Positions 45,558 through 53,822 of a stretch of DNA of 64,000 nucleotides are shown here, piece by piece. This stretch comes from Microbacterium sp. NC79 (GTDB lineage Bacteria > Actinomycetota > Actinomycetes > Actinomycetales > Microbacteriaceae): positions 248,001 through 312,000 of the forward strand of contig NZ_JAHQYI010000002.1 in NCBI RefSeq assembly GCF_019061125.1. The letters run 5' to 3'. Within the stretch, counting starts at the first letter, position 1. The number at the start of each line of letters is the position of its first letter. The notes under the pieces are model-generated. The model was not told the DNA's origin and made no database searches. It saw only the letters and a program-made list of their open reading frames with translations. The position numbers and the translations under genes were made by a program.

Positions 45558-45606
45558 TGGGAGCGCTCCCAAACCAACGTGGCACCACTGTATGGGAGCG
45601 CTCCCA
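45558..45606. promoter_or_regulatory. Two CelR/CebR operators
   Basis: The perfect 14-bp palindrome TGGGAGCGCTCCCA occurs at 45558-45571 and 45593-45606, 35 bp centre to centre. It is identical to the operator known for CelR of Thermobifida. The sites lie upstream of the binding-protein gene, within a 405-bp gap that also holds the purS upstream region and one GGTTCCGGAACC at 45660. Confidence 0.92.
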
Positions 45607-45826
45607 GGGCTGTCAAGCATCAATTTGCGAAGCAAATATCCGCTCACGTCGGCGGTCTTGGTTCCGGAACCATTCGACTCACTCCAGCGGCTCTGGTTGC
45701 GTCCTTGACGCCGCCGGCTGGGCGCCATCGACCGGAGCCGTCGGTTGGCGGTAGTCGTACCGTCACGCACAAAAAATAACCGGGCTAGACTGGAGCCAAT
45801 CGCCTCACCGCAACACGGAGCCACTC

Positions 45827-46075
45827 ATGCCCACCATCGTCGTTGACGTTATGCCGAAGTCCGAACTCCTCGACCCTCAGGGCAAGGCGGTGAGCGGCGC
45901 ACTGGGCCGTCTCGGCGTCGACACCTTCTCGAACGTGCGCATTGGCAAGCGTTTCGAGCTCACGGTTGAGGGCGAAGTTACCGAAGAGGTGCTCGCCTCG
46001 GCCCGCAAGGTTGCCGAAGACGTGCTCTCCAACTCGATCATCGAGGATGTTGTCGGTATCGAGGTCGTCGAATGA
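45827..46075 (+). CDS. purS: PurS subunit of phosphoribosylformylglycinamidine synthase
   Basis: This 82-residue protein has the typical PurS length, with [17 protein letters not shown] at the start and [10 protein letters not shown] in the middle. It bridges PurL and PurQ in the three-protein FGAM synthase. It overlaps purQ by four bases (ATGA). purL is not in the window. Confidence 0.96.
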   Translation: MPTIVVDVMPKSELLDPQGKAVSGALGRLGVDTFSNVRIGKRFELTVEGEVTEEVLASARKVAEDVLSNSIIEDVVGIEVVE

Positions 46076-46779
46076 CCGCGCGGATCGGGGTTATTACCTT
46101 CCCCGGTTCGCTGGATGACCGCGACGCACAGCGCGCGATTGCCCTTGCTGGCGCCGAGCCCGTCGCGCTCTGGCACGGCGACCACGACCTGCAGGGTGTT
46201 GACGCTCTCGTGCTGCCCGGCGGTTTCAGCTACGGCGACTACCTCCGTGCCGGCGCGATCGCCGCGCTCGCGCCGATCATGGCCGAGGTCAAGGACGCTG
46301 CTGCCAAGGGCATGCCGATCCTCGGCATCTGTAACGGTTTCCAGATGCTTGTTGAGGCACACCTGCTTCCTGGCGGTCTGATTCGCAACGCGCACCAGCA
46401 GTTCATTCGTCGCGACCAGCGCCTGCGCGTTGAGAACGCCGACACCGCGTGGACCAACGCTTTCGAAACGGGTGACGAAATTGTCATCCCGCTGAAGAAC
46501 GGCGACGGCGGCTACATTGCCGACGACGAGACGCTCAAGCGCCTTGAGGGTGAGGGCCGCGTGGCATTCCGCTACATCGGCATCAACCCGAACGGTTCGC
46601 TCAACGACATTGCAGGGCTCGTCAACGAGCAGGGCAACGTTGTGGGCCTCATGCCGCACCCCGAGCACGCCGTTGAAGCCGGTTTCGGCCCCGACACTGC
46701 CGTGGCCATGCGCTCAGGCGAAGACGGTGCCAAGTTCTTCGTCTCGGCTATCGCCGCGCTCGCCAAGGCCGTCGCGTAA
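46072..46779 (+). CDS. purQ: PurQ glutaminase subunit of FGAM synthase
   Basis: This 235-residue class I glutamine amidotransferase delivers ammonia to PurL. The nucleophile Cys lies in [12 protein letters not shown] (here [10 protein letters not shown], near 88). [12 protein letters not shown] near 50 forms the oxyanion region. His/Glu of the triad lie in MPHPEHAVE near 205. It is coupled to purS. Confidence 0.96.
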   Translation: MTARIGVITFPGSLDDRDAQRAIALAGAEPVALWHGDHDLQGVDALVLPGGFSYGDYLRAGAIAALAPIMAEVKDAAAKGMPILGICNGFQMLVEAHLLPGGLIRNAHQQFIRRDQRLRVENADTAWTNAFETGDEIVIPLKNGDGGYIADDETLKRLEGEGRVAFRYIGINPNGSLNDIAGLVNEQGNVVGLMPHPEHAVEAGFGPDTAVAMRSGEDGAKFFVSAIAALAKAVA

Positions 46780-46789
46780 AACACGTCAC

Positions 46790-46826
46790 AAAGTCCCCCG
46801 CATCGTGAACCGGTGCGGGGGACTTT
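46790..46826 (+). terminator. Terminator after purQ
   Basis: AAAGTCCCCCGCA at 46790-46802 pairs perfectly with TGCGGGGGACTTT at 46814-46826, followed by GCTTTT. Confidence 0.88.
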
Positions 46827-46831
46827 GCTTT

Positions 46832-46892
46832 TGGTTCCGGAACCAGGGGTGCGCTGTGGTTCCGGAACCAGGGGTGCGCTGTGGTTCCGGAA
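46832..46892. repeat. 25-bp tandem repeat carrying the GGTTCCGGAACC palindrome
   Basis: A 25-bp unit starting TGGTTCCGGAACCAGGGG is present at 46832-46856 and 46857-46881, and an 11-bp partial third copy follows. The first two units each hold one full palindrome. It lies between the purQ terminator and eda. Confidence 0.88.
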
Positions 46893-46973
46893 TGAAACGG
46901 CAGGCGGCGTGGGCCCGCACGGGTTCTCGGTAATCTTCGGGCGGTGCGGCACCCTCGATGGTTGGATGGTCAG

Positions 46974-47645
46974 GTGAGCATCGTCGATCTTGATCACCCC
47001 CTGTTTTCGCACCGCGTGGTTCCGCTGGTCTCCGTCAGCGACCCGTCGACCGTCGACGCCATCGGCGAGGGTCTCGTGCGCGGCGGCCTGCCGGTCGCCG
47101 AGGTCGCGCTGCGCGGCGAGCACGGACTGCCTGCAATCGCGACGTTGGCGGCGCGGGGCGACATTCTGGTTGGTGCTGGCACGGTGCTTTCGACAGCGCA
47201 GGCGCGCGAGGCGCTTGACGCGGGTGCGAACTTCGTGGTTACGCCCGGGCTCGACGCGGAGGTTGTGCGTTACGTGACCGATGCCGGGGTTCCGATCGTT
47301 CCTGGTGTCATTACAGCGACCGAAATTCAGGCCGCCATGGCGCTGGGTCTGCGCCGACTCAAGCTCTTTCCGGCCTGCGTTTTCGGCGGACTCTCGCTTG
47401 TCGATGCGTATGCGTCGGTGTTCCGTGACGTGAAGTTCATGCCATCGGGCGGAGTGAGCGCGGCTAACCTCGCCGACTTCCTCGCGCACGCCGGTGTCTT
47501 CGCGGCAAGCGGCAGCTGGATCACCGCCGTAGCCGCAGACGGACCCGACGCTGTCGCTGAACGCGCAGCCACGGCCGCCGCTATTGGTTCCGGAACCACG
47601 GGTGCAGCCGCAGGATCCGCTGCGGGAAGCGCGGTGATCGCATGA
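46974..47645 (+). CDS. eda: KDPG/KHG aldolase (2-dehydro-3-deoxyphosphogluconate aldolase)
   Basis: This 223-residue class I aldolase cleaves KDPG to pyruvate and glyceraldehyde 3-phosphate. Marks are Glu in GLPVAEVALRG near 36, GAGTVLSTAQA near 63, and the Schiff-base Lys in RLKLFPACVFGG near 125. The GTG start 46974 is chosen for protein length; GTG 46944 is possible and neither has a strong ribosome site. The Gly/Ala-rich C-terminal tail contains a GGTTCCGGAACC site. It overlaps kdgK by ATGA. Confidence 0.88.
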   Translation: MSIVDLDHPLFSHRVVPLVSVSDPSTVDAIGEGLVRGGLPVAEVALRGEHGLPAIATLAARGDILVGAGTVLSTAQAREALDAGANFVVTPGLDAEVVRYVTDAGVPIVPGVITATEIQAAMALGLRRLKLFPACVFGGLSLVDAYASVFRDVKFMPSGGVSAANLADFLAHAGVFAASGSWITAVAADGPDAVAERAATAAAIGSGTTGAAAGSAAGSAVIA

Positions 47646-48595
47646 GCCTCGACGTGCTGACGATCGGCGAGAGCCTCGGCCTCACGGTTGCCAATGAAAT
47701 CGGCGCGCCGATGCGTGGTGACCAGCTGACGCTCACGTTTGGTGGGGCAGAATCCAATGTCGCGATCGGCGTTGCCCGTCTCGGTGGCGCGGCGGCGTGG
47801 GTCGGACGTCTCGGAAACGATGCGCTCGGCGATCTCATCGTGCGCGAACTGCGTGGCGAGGGCGTCTCAGTGTTCGCCGCGCGCGACGATGCGGCACTGA
47901 CGTCGCTCATGATGAAGTCTCGTCCAAGGCCCGGCGCAACGTCGGTGTCGTTCTACCGCCGCGGGTTTGCGGGTAGCCGTCTGTCGGCCGCAGATCTGCC
48001 TGTTGACGCCATTCGCGGCGCGAACATTCTGCACATCACCGGTATCTCCGCTGCGCTAGCCGAGTCGTCTCGCGCGGCGTTGCACGCTGCGATCGACATC
48101 GCTCGCGACGCTGGCGTGACGGTGTCGTTTGACGTCAACCACCGCGCCTCACTGCTGCCCGATGCCACTGAGGCGCGCGAGATCTACCGTGCCCTCGCCG
48201 AGCGTGCCGACATCATTTTTGCCGGCGATGACGAAGCGGAGATTCTCACCGGCGAGCGTGAACACGAGGCACAATTGCATGCCCTACTCGCGCTGGGTGC
48301 GCAGACTGCGGTCGTCAAACTGGGTGCCGATGGCGCGCTCGCCGGAACCAACGCGGGCACCGTCGTGCGCGTGGCGGCCCTGACCGTTGACGCCGTCGAC
48401 ACGGTCGGCGCTGGCGATGCCTTCGTCGCCGGGTTCCTCACTGAAACCGCACGCGGACTCACCCTCGCCGAGTGCCTCGAGACCGCAACCGCAACCGGCG
48501 CGTACGCATGCCTCGCCCACGGTGATTGGGAGGCCGCCCCCACTCGGCGCGACCTCGCCGCCTTCCTGGCAACCGGCGACCCCGTCTCCCGCTAG
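47642..48595 (+). CDS. kdgK: 2-Keto-3-deoxygluconate kinase-like PfkB sugar kinase
   Basis: This 317-residue ribokinase-family enzyme has GGAESNVAIGVARLGG near 37 and the PfkB signature DTVGAGDAFVAGFL near 258 with catalytic Asp. Coupled to eda, it likely converts KDG to KDPG. Together the two genes complete the lower part of a hexuronate or Entner-Doudoroff-type route. Other PfkB substrates cannot be excluded. Confidence 0.88.
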   Translation: MSLDVLTIGESLGLTVANEIGAPMRGDQLTLTFGGAESNVAIGVARLGGAAAWVGRLGNDALGDLIVRELRGEGVSVFAARDDAALTSLMMKSRPRPGATSVSFYRRGFAGSRLSAADLPVDAIRGANILHITGISAALAESSRAALHAAIDIARDAGVTVSFDVNHRASLLPDATEAREIYRALAERADIIFAGDDEAEILTGEREHEAQLHALLALGAQTAVVKLGADGALAGTNAGTVVRVAALTVDAVDTVGAGDAFVAGFLTETARGLTLAECLETATATGAYACLAHGDWEAAPTRRDLAAFLATGDPVSR

Positions 48596-48617
48596 GTATC
48601 TGGTTTCGCCTGCCCCG

Positions 48618-48667
48618 TGGTTCCGCCCTTCTGGTTCCGCCCTTCTGGTTCCACCCTTCTGGTTCCG
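48618..48667. repeat. 14-bp tandem repeat of TGGTTCCGCCCTTC
   Basis: Three full units (48618-48631, 48632-48645, 48646-48659, the last with one substitution) and a partial fourth lie just after kdgK. Each holds a GGTTCC half site. They are part of the 459-bp non-coding gap up to 49054, which shows no credible gene. Confidence 0.88.
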
Positions 48668-48808
48668 TCGGCCCTGTCCTGACGTACGGAAAACGTCGTG
48701 AGGGAAGGAGAACTCGGCCAAAATCTCCTCCTCCCACGTCACTTTCCTCCCGCCGCGACGCCGAGGGCGCGCGCTACCTTCCCCAGCACCCGCCGCCCCG
48801 AGGTATAC

Positions 48809-48914
48809 GCCGCTTCGCGCCGCCGCTTCTCTCTCCCTGGCTCGGCTCCATGGTTCCGGAACCAGTGGTTGCGCACCAGCGGCCCGCGGGTTGCGCCGCT
48901 TCGCGCCGCCGCTC
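48809..48914. repeat. 20-bp direct repeat (48809-48828, 48895-48914)
   Basis: CGCCGCTTCGCGCCGCCGCT occurs twice, 86 bp apart, flanking a GGTTCCGGAACC palindrome at 48852. The role is unknown. Confidence 0.75.
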
Positions 48915-49054
48915 TGTCGCGAGAACGAGAGAAAACAGCGGCAACCATGCTTTTCGGCCGAAAATCTATCGCTGTCGCGACATTCTGTCGCTCTCACGAC
49001 GACGTGATCGCCACACATCACCCCACCCGCTCCCCCTCTCGTTAGGCTCATGAC

Positions 49055-49990
49055 ATGGCTTCTCTGACTGTTTCGGTTCCGACTGCCCGACTCCTCGGCG
49101 ATGTCACGGCATTGCTTTCTGCGGATGAACTCGCCACCGTCGAGGTGTTCGAATGGGCGCTCGATGATGCATCCGGCCGCGACAACATCGACATCGTCGT
49201 TGCGCCATACATGTCGGCGACCAAGACGCTGCCGTCACTTGCTGGCGTCACGACCCAGCTCGTGCAGAGCCAGTCGATCGGGTGGGACGATGTTCCGGCA
49301 CACTTGCCTGCCGGCCACACTTTCGCGAATGCGACCTCGGTGCACGAGGCGGCAACCGCCGAACTCGCCCTCGCGCTGACGCTCGCGAGCCAGCGCCGAC
49401 TCCCCCTCTACGTGCGCCAACAGACCGAAAGCACGTGGCGTGGACGCTTCTCCCCCAGCCTCGCCGACCGCCGCGTGATGGTGCTCGGCTACGGCGGAGT
49501 GGGGAAGGCCATCGCCGCCCGCCTCGCGCCGTTCGAGGTTGAGATTATTCCGGTCGCGTCGACCGCCCGCGACGAAGATGGCGTGCAGGTGCACGGCATC
49601 GATGAGCTCGCTGACCTGCTCCCGACGACCGAGATCCTCATTACCTCTCTGCCTGGCGGCGACAAGACCCACCATGTCATCGATGACGCGGTGCTCTCCG
49701 CGCTCCCCGATGGCGCACTCGTGGTCAACGTTGGCCGCGGCTCACTCATCGACCCGGCCGCGCTCGTCGAACACACCGCATCCGGTCGCTTGCGCGCCGC
49801 CGTCGATGTCACCGAGCCCGAACCGCTCCCCGCCGACAGCCCGCTGTGGGGCATCGAAAACGTGCTCATCACGCCACACGTCGGCGGCGCGGCATCGTCG
49901 ATGCAGCCGCGCATCGCTCGCCTCATCGTGCGTCAGATTCGTCACCTACTGGCTGGCGAAGCACCCGAAAACGTCGTATTCACCAGCTAA
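49055..49990 (+). CDS. D-2-hydroxyacid dehydrogenase family protein
   Basis: This 311-residue NAD(P)-dependent oxidoreductase has a Rossmann motif in VMVLGYGGVGKAIA near 140. The catalytic residues appear as Arg in VNVGRGSLID near 227, Glu in DVTEPEPLP near 253, and His in TPHVGGAA near 273. The substrate (glycerate, phosphoglycerate-like, other 2-hydroxyacid) is unknown. It follows eda-kdgK by about 460 bp, so shared regulation is not implied. Confidence 0.88.
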   Translation: MASLTVSVPTARLLGDVTALLSADELATVEVFEWALDDASGRDNIDIVVAPYMSATKTLPSLAGVTTQLVQSQSIGWDDVPAHLPAGHTFANATSVHEAATAELALALTLASQRRLPLYVRQQTESTWRGRFSPSLADRRVMVLGYGGVGKAIAARLAPFEVEIIPVASTARDEDGVQVHGIDELADLLPTTEILITSLPGGDKTHHVIDDAVLSALPDGALVVNVGRGSLIDPAALVEHTASGRLRAAVDVTEPEPLPADSPLWGIENVLITPHVGGAASSMQPRIARLIVRQIRHLLAGEAPENVVFTS

Positions 49991-50010
49991 GGAACGCGAA
50001 AGCGGAACCA

Positions 50011-50226
50011 CGCTGCGGCGGGTTCTCGGTCGCTGCAGATCCTCGTTAGACCTCCACGCCCACGCTGGGCGCTGGGCATCCTCACTCCACACCAGCGCGG
50101 CGTCGCGATGCACCCGCGCGCACGCTGGGCGCTGACGCGACGTCGGCCACGCTGATCGCCGCACGCTGGGCGCTGGGCGCTGCGGCGGGTTCGCGGTCGC
50201 TGCGGATCCTCGCTAGACGCCCACGC
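50011..50226. repeat. 49-bp direct repeat pair plus CACGCTGGGCGCTG words
   Basis: A segment beginning CGCTGCGGCGGGTTC is found at 50011-50059 and again at 50178-50226 with about six substitutions. Between them, CACGCTGGGCGCTG is repeated three times (near 50060, 50118 and 50162). This fills the 287-bp gap before hemQ; I see no coding frame. Confidence 0.75.
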
Positions 50227-50277
50227 AGTCGCGGGGCGCTAACGCGACATCGCCCAACGCCGTCGCGTGCCAGAACG

Positions 50278-50970
50278 TCACCCGAGCAACCGCTCCAACA
50301 ACACCTCGGGCTCGACGCGGGGGCCGGTGAAGAACGGGGTCTCCTCAATCACGTGGCGGCGGGCCTCGGTGGCGCGCAGCTCGCGCATCAGGTCAACGAT
50401 GCGAATGAGGTCATCCGACTCGAACGCGAGTAGCCACTCATAGTCACCAAGCGCGAATGAGGCGACAGTGTTGGCGAGCACATCGCGGTAGTCGCGGGCG
50501 GCCGCACCGTGGTCGCGGAGCATCTGCGCGCGCTCAGCTTCTGGTAGCAGATACCACTCGCGCGAGCGCACAAACGGGTAGACACAAATGTATCCACCGG
50601 GTTTCTCGCCAGCCAAAAACGCGGGCACGTGCGCGCGGTTAAACTCGGCCGCGCGGTGCACGCCGATGTTCGACCACACCGGTTCCAGTGCCCCCGCAGA
50701 CGCAGAAACCACCGCGCGGTACGCGGCCTGCAGTGTCTCCACTTCACCCGCATGCCACCAGATCAACACATCGGCATCGGCGCGGAAGCCCGAGATTTCA
50801 TACCAGCCGCGCGTGGTCAGCCCGTCGACGCGAGCAAGGGTTGCCAGCACGTCTGCGGGGGCGGCGGAACCAACACGTTGCGCTCGAAAGACGGCGTACA
50901 TCGTGTAGTTCACGGCGGCATTGACCTCTTCGGCGAGGTGCGAGTGGTCGATGAGGGGGTGATGTGACAT
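50278..50970 (-). CDS. hemQ: Coproheme decarboxylase HemQ (ChdC)
   Basis: This 230-residue chlorite-dismutase-family enzyme performs the last step of the coproporphyrin heme pathway. Characteristic segments are SREWYLLPEAERAQMLRDHG near 118 and ANTVASFALGDYEWLLAFESDD near 148. The C-terminus reads EARRHVIEETPFFTGPR. The start at 50970 (MSHHPLIDHSHLAEE) is one base after the hemH stop; the longer frame runs into hemH. hemH-hemQ is an operon. Confidence 0.94.
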   Translation of the reverse strand: MSHHPLIDHSHLAEEVNAAVNYTMYAVFRAQRVGSAAPADVLATLARVDGLTTRGWYEISGFRADADVLIWWHAGEVETLQAAYRAVVSASAGALEPVWSNIGVHRAAEFNRAHVPAFLAGEKPGGYICVYPFVRSREWYLLPEAERAQMLRDHGAAARDYRDVLANTVASFALGDYEWLLAFESDDLIRIVDLMRELRATEARRHVIEETPFFTGPRVEPEVLLERLLG

Positions 50971-50971
50971 G

Positions 50972-52078
50972 TCAGTCTTCCGATCCTGCGATGACGGGGA
51001 GTCCGGTAATTTCGCCGTCGCGCATGCGGCAGCTTCCGGCGGGGGCAACGTCGGGAAAAGCGGGCAATGCGCCCACAGTGACGGCCGAAACGCTGTCGCC
51101 GCGTTCGCGTGCCTCGCGCTCAAGCACCATGTCAACCAGGCCACTGATGAACAGCGGATGCGTCGACGCGGTTCCGGCGCGCACCGCGACCATGCCGAGT
51201 GACGTCGCCGTCTCCAGCGCCTCCGTGTCGAGGTCGTACGCGACCTCCATGTGGTCGGAGATGAAGCCGATCGGCGCGATCACGACCTTGCGAACACCGG
51301 CCGCTGCCAACTCCTCGAGGTGGTCGTTGACGTCGGGTTCGAGCCACGGAACCATGGGGTTGCCGGAGCGGGAGCAGTACGCCAGCGACGACGGCAGGTC
51401 ATGGCCGTAACGGGCCCGGAGGCCGGCGTCGATGGTTGCCCGCACATCTTCATGCTGTTCGGCATATCCGGCACCGGTGCGGGCGGACGCGTCCTGCATC
51501 GTGTTGGGGATGGAGTGCGTGACGTACACGACATGAGTGTCGGTCGCACCGCCCTCGAGTGAGTCAATCGCCGTGATGATCTGTTCGCGGTTGGCACCGA
51601 CAAAACCCGGGTCATTGAAGAACGGACGGAGCATGTCAATGTCGGGCGCATTGTCGCCGAGCTCGGCGACGGCTTCTGCGAGATGCTCGCGGTACTGACG
51701 GCTGCCCGAGTACGACGCGTAGGCGCTGGTGACGAGGGTAAGGACGCGGCGCGCACCGAAGGCGCTCGCGTCGCGCAGGGTGTCGACGGTAAACGGATGC
51801 CAGTTTCGGTTGCCCCAGATCACGGGCAGGTTCTCACCGCGTGCACGAAGCTCAGCGGCAAGCGCGTCGATGAGCGCGAGGTTCTGCTCGTTGATGGGAC
51901 TCTTGCCGCCGAAGTGGTAATAGTGCTCCCCCACTTCGACAAGGCGTTCGTCTGGAATACCTTTGCCATCGGTCACATTCTTGAGGAAGGGCAACACATC
52001 GGGCGTGCGATTGGGTCCGCCGAAGGAGCAGACCAGCAGGGCGTCGTATGGGGCGGTGGCGCGGGGAGTTTCAGGCAC
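50972..52078 (-). CDS. hemH: Ferrochelatase (coproporphyrin III ferrochelatase type)
   Basis: This 368-residue enzyme inserts iron into the porphyrin. VCSFGGPNRTPDVLPFL lies near the start, and YVTHSIPNTM near 180. The active-site block PIGFISDHMEVAYDLDTEA near 270 contains the catalytic His and Glu. Pairing with hemQ indicates coproporphyrin III as substrate. The start is GTG 52078 with only a weak ribosome site. A perfect 30-bp palindrome lies 12 bp upstream. Confidence 0.95.
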   Translation of the reverse strand: MPETPRATAPYDALLVCSFGGPNRTPDVLPFLKNVTDGKGIPDERLVEVGEHYYHFGGKSPINEQNLALIDALAAELRARGENLPVIWGNRNWHPFTVDTLRDASAFGARRVLTLVTSAYASYSGSRQYREHLAEAVAELGDNAPDIDMLRPFFNDPGFVGANREQIITAIDSLEGGATDTHVVYVTHSIPNTMQDASARTGAGYAEQHEDVRATIDAGLRARYGHDLPSSLAYCSRSGNPMVPWLEPDVNDHLEELAAAGVRKVVIAPIGFISDHMEVAYDLDTEALETATSLGMVAVRAGTASTHPLFISGLVDMVLEREARERGDSVSAVTVGALPAFPDVAPAGSCRMRDGEITGLPVIAGSED

Positions 52079-52089
52079 GCGGTCAACCT

Positions 52090-52119
52090 ATCATCAGATG
52101 AAGATCTTCATCTGATGAT
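52090..52119. promoter_or_regulatory. Perfect 30-bp palindrome in the hemH-gntR divergent region
   Basis: The left half ATCATCAGATGAAGA (52090-52104) is perfectly mirrored at 52105-52119. It begins 12 bp before the hemH start and lies in the 185-bp region shared with the divergent GntR gene. Length and symmetry suggest a high-affinity operator. The GntR protein is the nearest candidate binder. Confidence 0.75.
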
Positions 52120-52264
52120 TCGCTGAGCTTCCTCTGCGCACGACCCAAAGTGACGGATTCGCCAAAATCACCGCGAAATACCGCACTAATTGCTGCCTCA
52201 GCAGCAAATAGCCCGGGCGAACATCGTCCAGCGCAATAGGCTGAGAGGAACGAGGGAGGTGCCC

Positions 52265-52993
52265 GTGGCTGAACCAATGGGAAGCGCGCTGGCGCGCACA
52301 ACGCTGGCACAGTTGAAGGCGCGAATTTCCGCTGGAGAATGGCCCGTCGGATCCCGCATCCCGACCGAGCCAGAGCTCACCGAACAACTCGGTGTTGGCC
52401 GCTCCACCGTGCGCGAGGCCGTACGCTCGCTGGCCACGCTCGGCATGATCGAAACGCTCCCGGCCCGCGGCACATTCGTACGCTCACTCACCCCCGCGCC
52501 GTCGCTCCTTTTCGATGCGCTGCAGACCTATCACCCGGCCGAACTCATCGGAATCCGCCGGGCGCTCGATGTCGAAGCCGCTCAGACCGCGGCGGCCCAG
52601 TGGGTACCCGAACGCCTCGAGGCCATGGAGACGGCGGTAGCCATCGAGATGGAAGCCATGCGCGAACACAACGCCGGCATCCCCGGCGGCGTCACCCGTT
52701 GCACGCTCTTTCACGGCGCGATTGCTCAGGCGTCAGGCAACCGTCTGCTCGCCGACCTCGACACGTCACTCTCACGTGCGCTCGATTCGTCCGGCCTCGG
52801 TGCGCACATCGCCGAAAGCATCGACCCCGCGATCCTGCTCAACGAGCACGACCGTATTCTCACGTCGATCCGCTCTCGTGACGTCGCAGCAGCCGCCCAC
52901 CTCATGGCCCTGCACTCTGACGCCGCGCTGCGCACGCTCCGCCACAGCGTGCTCACCACCGAGATGACCAAACTCACCCAGCAGCCCGGCTGA
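52265..52993 (+). CDS. GntR-family regulator, FCD subfamily
   Basis: This 242-residue protein is read from GTG 52265 behind GGGAGGT. The winged helix spans about 8-75 (RIPTEPELTEQLGVGRSTVREAVRSL; LPARGTFV) and the FCD ligand domain about 85-225 (TLFHGAIAQASGN; EHDRILTSIRSRD). It faces hemH. Whether it controls heme synthesis or another gene is unknown. It is not closely similar to the GntR protein at 8227. Confidence 0.85.
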   Translation: MAEPMGSALARTTLAQLKARISAGEWPVGSRIPTEPELTEQLGVGRSTVREAVRSLATLGMIETLPARGTFVRSLTPAPSLLFDALQTYHPAELIGIRRALDVEAAQTAAAQWVPERLEAMETAVAIEMEAMREHNAGIPGGVTRCTLFHGAIAQASGNRLLADLDTSLSRALDSSGLGAHIAESIDPAILLNEHDRILTSIRSRDVAAAAHLMALHSDAALRTLRHSVLTTEMTKLTQQPG

Positions 52994-53057
52994 TAAGCCA
53001 ACGGATGGGCTCGGCGGCTCTCGTCAGAGCGGTGGCCGAGCGCCCGCGCCGCTTGTC

Positions 53058-53135
53058 TCTCGTCGGAACTTGTGTGACTGGTGAGGCCGTTTCACGGCGT
53101 GTCGCGTGACGACGCGCAACATCTCCGACGCGAGA
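53058..53135. repeat. Intergenic inverted-repeat element H
   Basis: TCTCGTCGGA at 53058-53067 pairs with TCCGACGCGAGA at 53124-53135 (one bulge) across 56 nt. The interior holds CGGCGTGTCG at 53095-53104, matching the core of elements A-E. It lies between the convergent GntR and GNAT genes. Confidence 0.6.
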
Positions 53136-53154
53136 AGAGAGTCACGGCCTCGGC

Positions 53155-53280
53155 GCGGAACCACGGCTCGGAACCATTCGGAGCCATCGGCACGGAACCA
53201 TCAGCTCGGAACTATGCGGAACCATCCGCTGGGAACTCTCGGCACGGAGCAATCAGCGCGGAACTACTCGGAACCATCGG
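53155..53280. repeat. Degenerate array of CGGAACCATC words
   Basis: About nine variants of CGGAACCA(T)C follow at irregular 10-19 bp spacing, in one orientation, within a 338-bp gap without a gene. They look like a decayed tandem expansion of the half site of GGTTCCGGAACC. Confidence 0.7.
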
Positions 53281-53331
53281 CTGGGGCGCGACGCGCGTTG
53301 CGGCCAGACACATGGTTCCGCACGCCTCGGA

Positions 53332-53784
53332 CTAGGCGTCGCGACGATACTCGTCAAAGTCCGCATGACTCGCGAACCACGCAAACCCGGCGCGCTCGGC
53401 AACTCGCACCGATGCACCATTCGCCGGCTGAATCTGCGCGCTCAGCGGCACATCGCGCTGCTCAGCGCGGGCAATCTCGATCATCGCGTCGAGAATTTGC
53501 CCGGCATACCCGTGCCCCCAGCGGTCGGGGTCAACCCAATATCCGAGCTCGGTCGCATCGTCCGGAAACATGATCGCGCCCAGCCCGACCACAGCCTCAC
53601 CATCAAACGCGAGATACCAGCGGCGAAACGTGTCGCCGCCGCCCGCACTCAGCACGCGTGCTTTCGTGAACTCCGGAGTCCACACCGAAGCGCCACCGAC
53701 GTATCGGTTCACCCGCTCGTCTTGCGACCAACGCATCACGGTATCGACATCGTCGGGTGTGACGAGTCGCAACTGCAGTGTCAT
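53332..53784 (-). CDS. GNAT acetyltransferase (RimJ/RimL-like)
   Basis: This 150-residue protein has TLQLRLVTPDDVD at the N-terminus. The acetyl-CoA loop lies near 95 (YWVDPDRWGHGYAGQIL), with a late NGASVRVAERAGF block. It transfers an acetyl group to an amine of unknown identity. It stands alone, 38 bp from apt. Confidence 0.85.
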   Translation of the reverse strand: MTLQLRLVTPDDVDTVMRWSQDERVNRYVGGASVWTPEFTKARVLSAGGGDTFRRWYLAFDGEAVVGLGAIMFPDDATELGYWVDPDRWGHGYAGQILDAMIEIARAEQRDVPLSAQIQPANGASVRVAERAGFAWFASHADFDEYRRDA

Positions 53785-53822
53785 AGCGCCACCATAAAGC
53801 GCGGCACCGACATTCGCGAGGC

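Noticed and set aside
46832..48667. Possible CRISPR-like arrays (25-bp and 14-bp tandem units)
   Set aside because: Units are directly head to tail without unique spacers and there are no cas genes.
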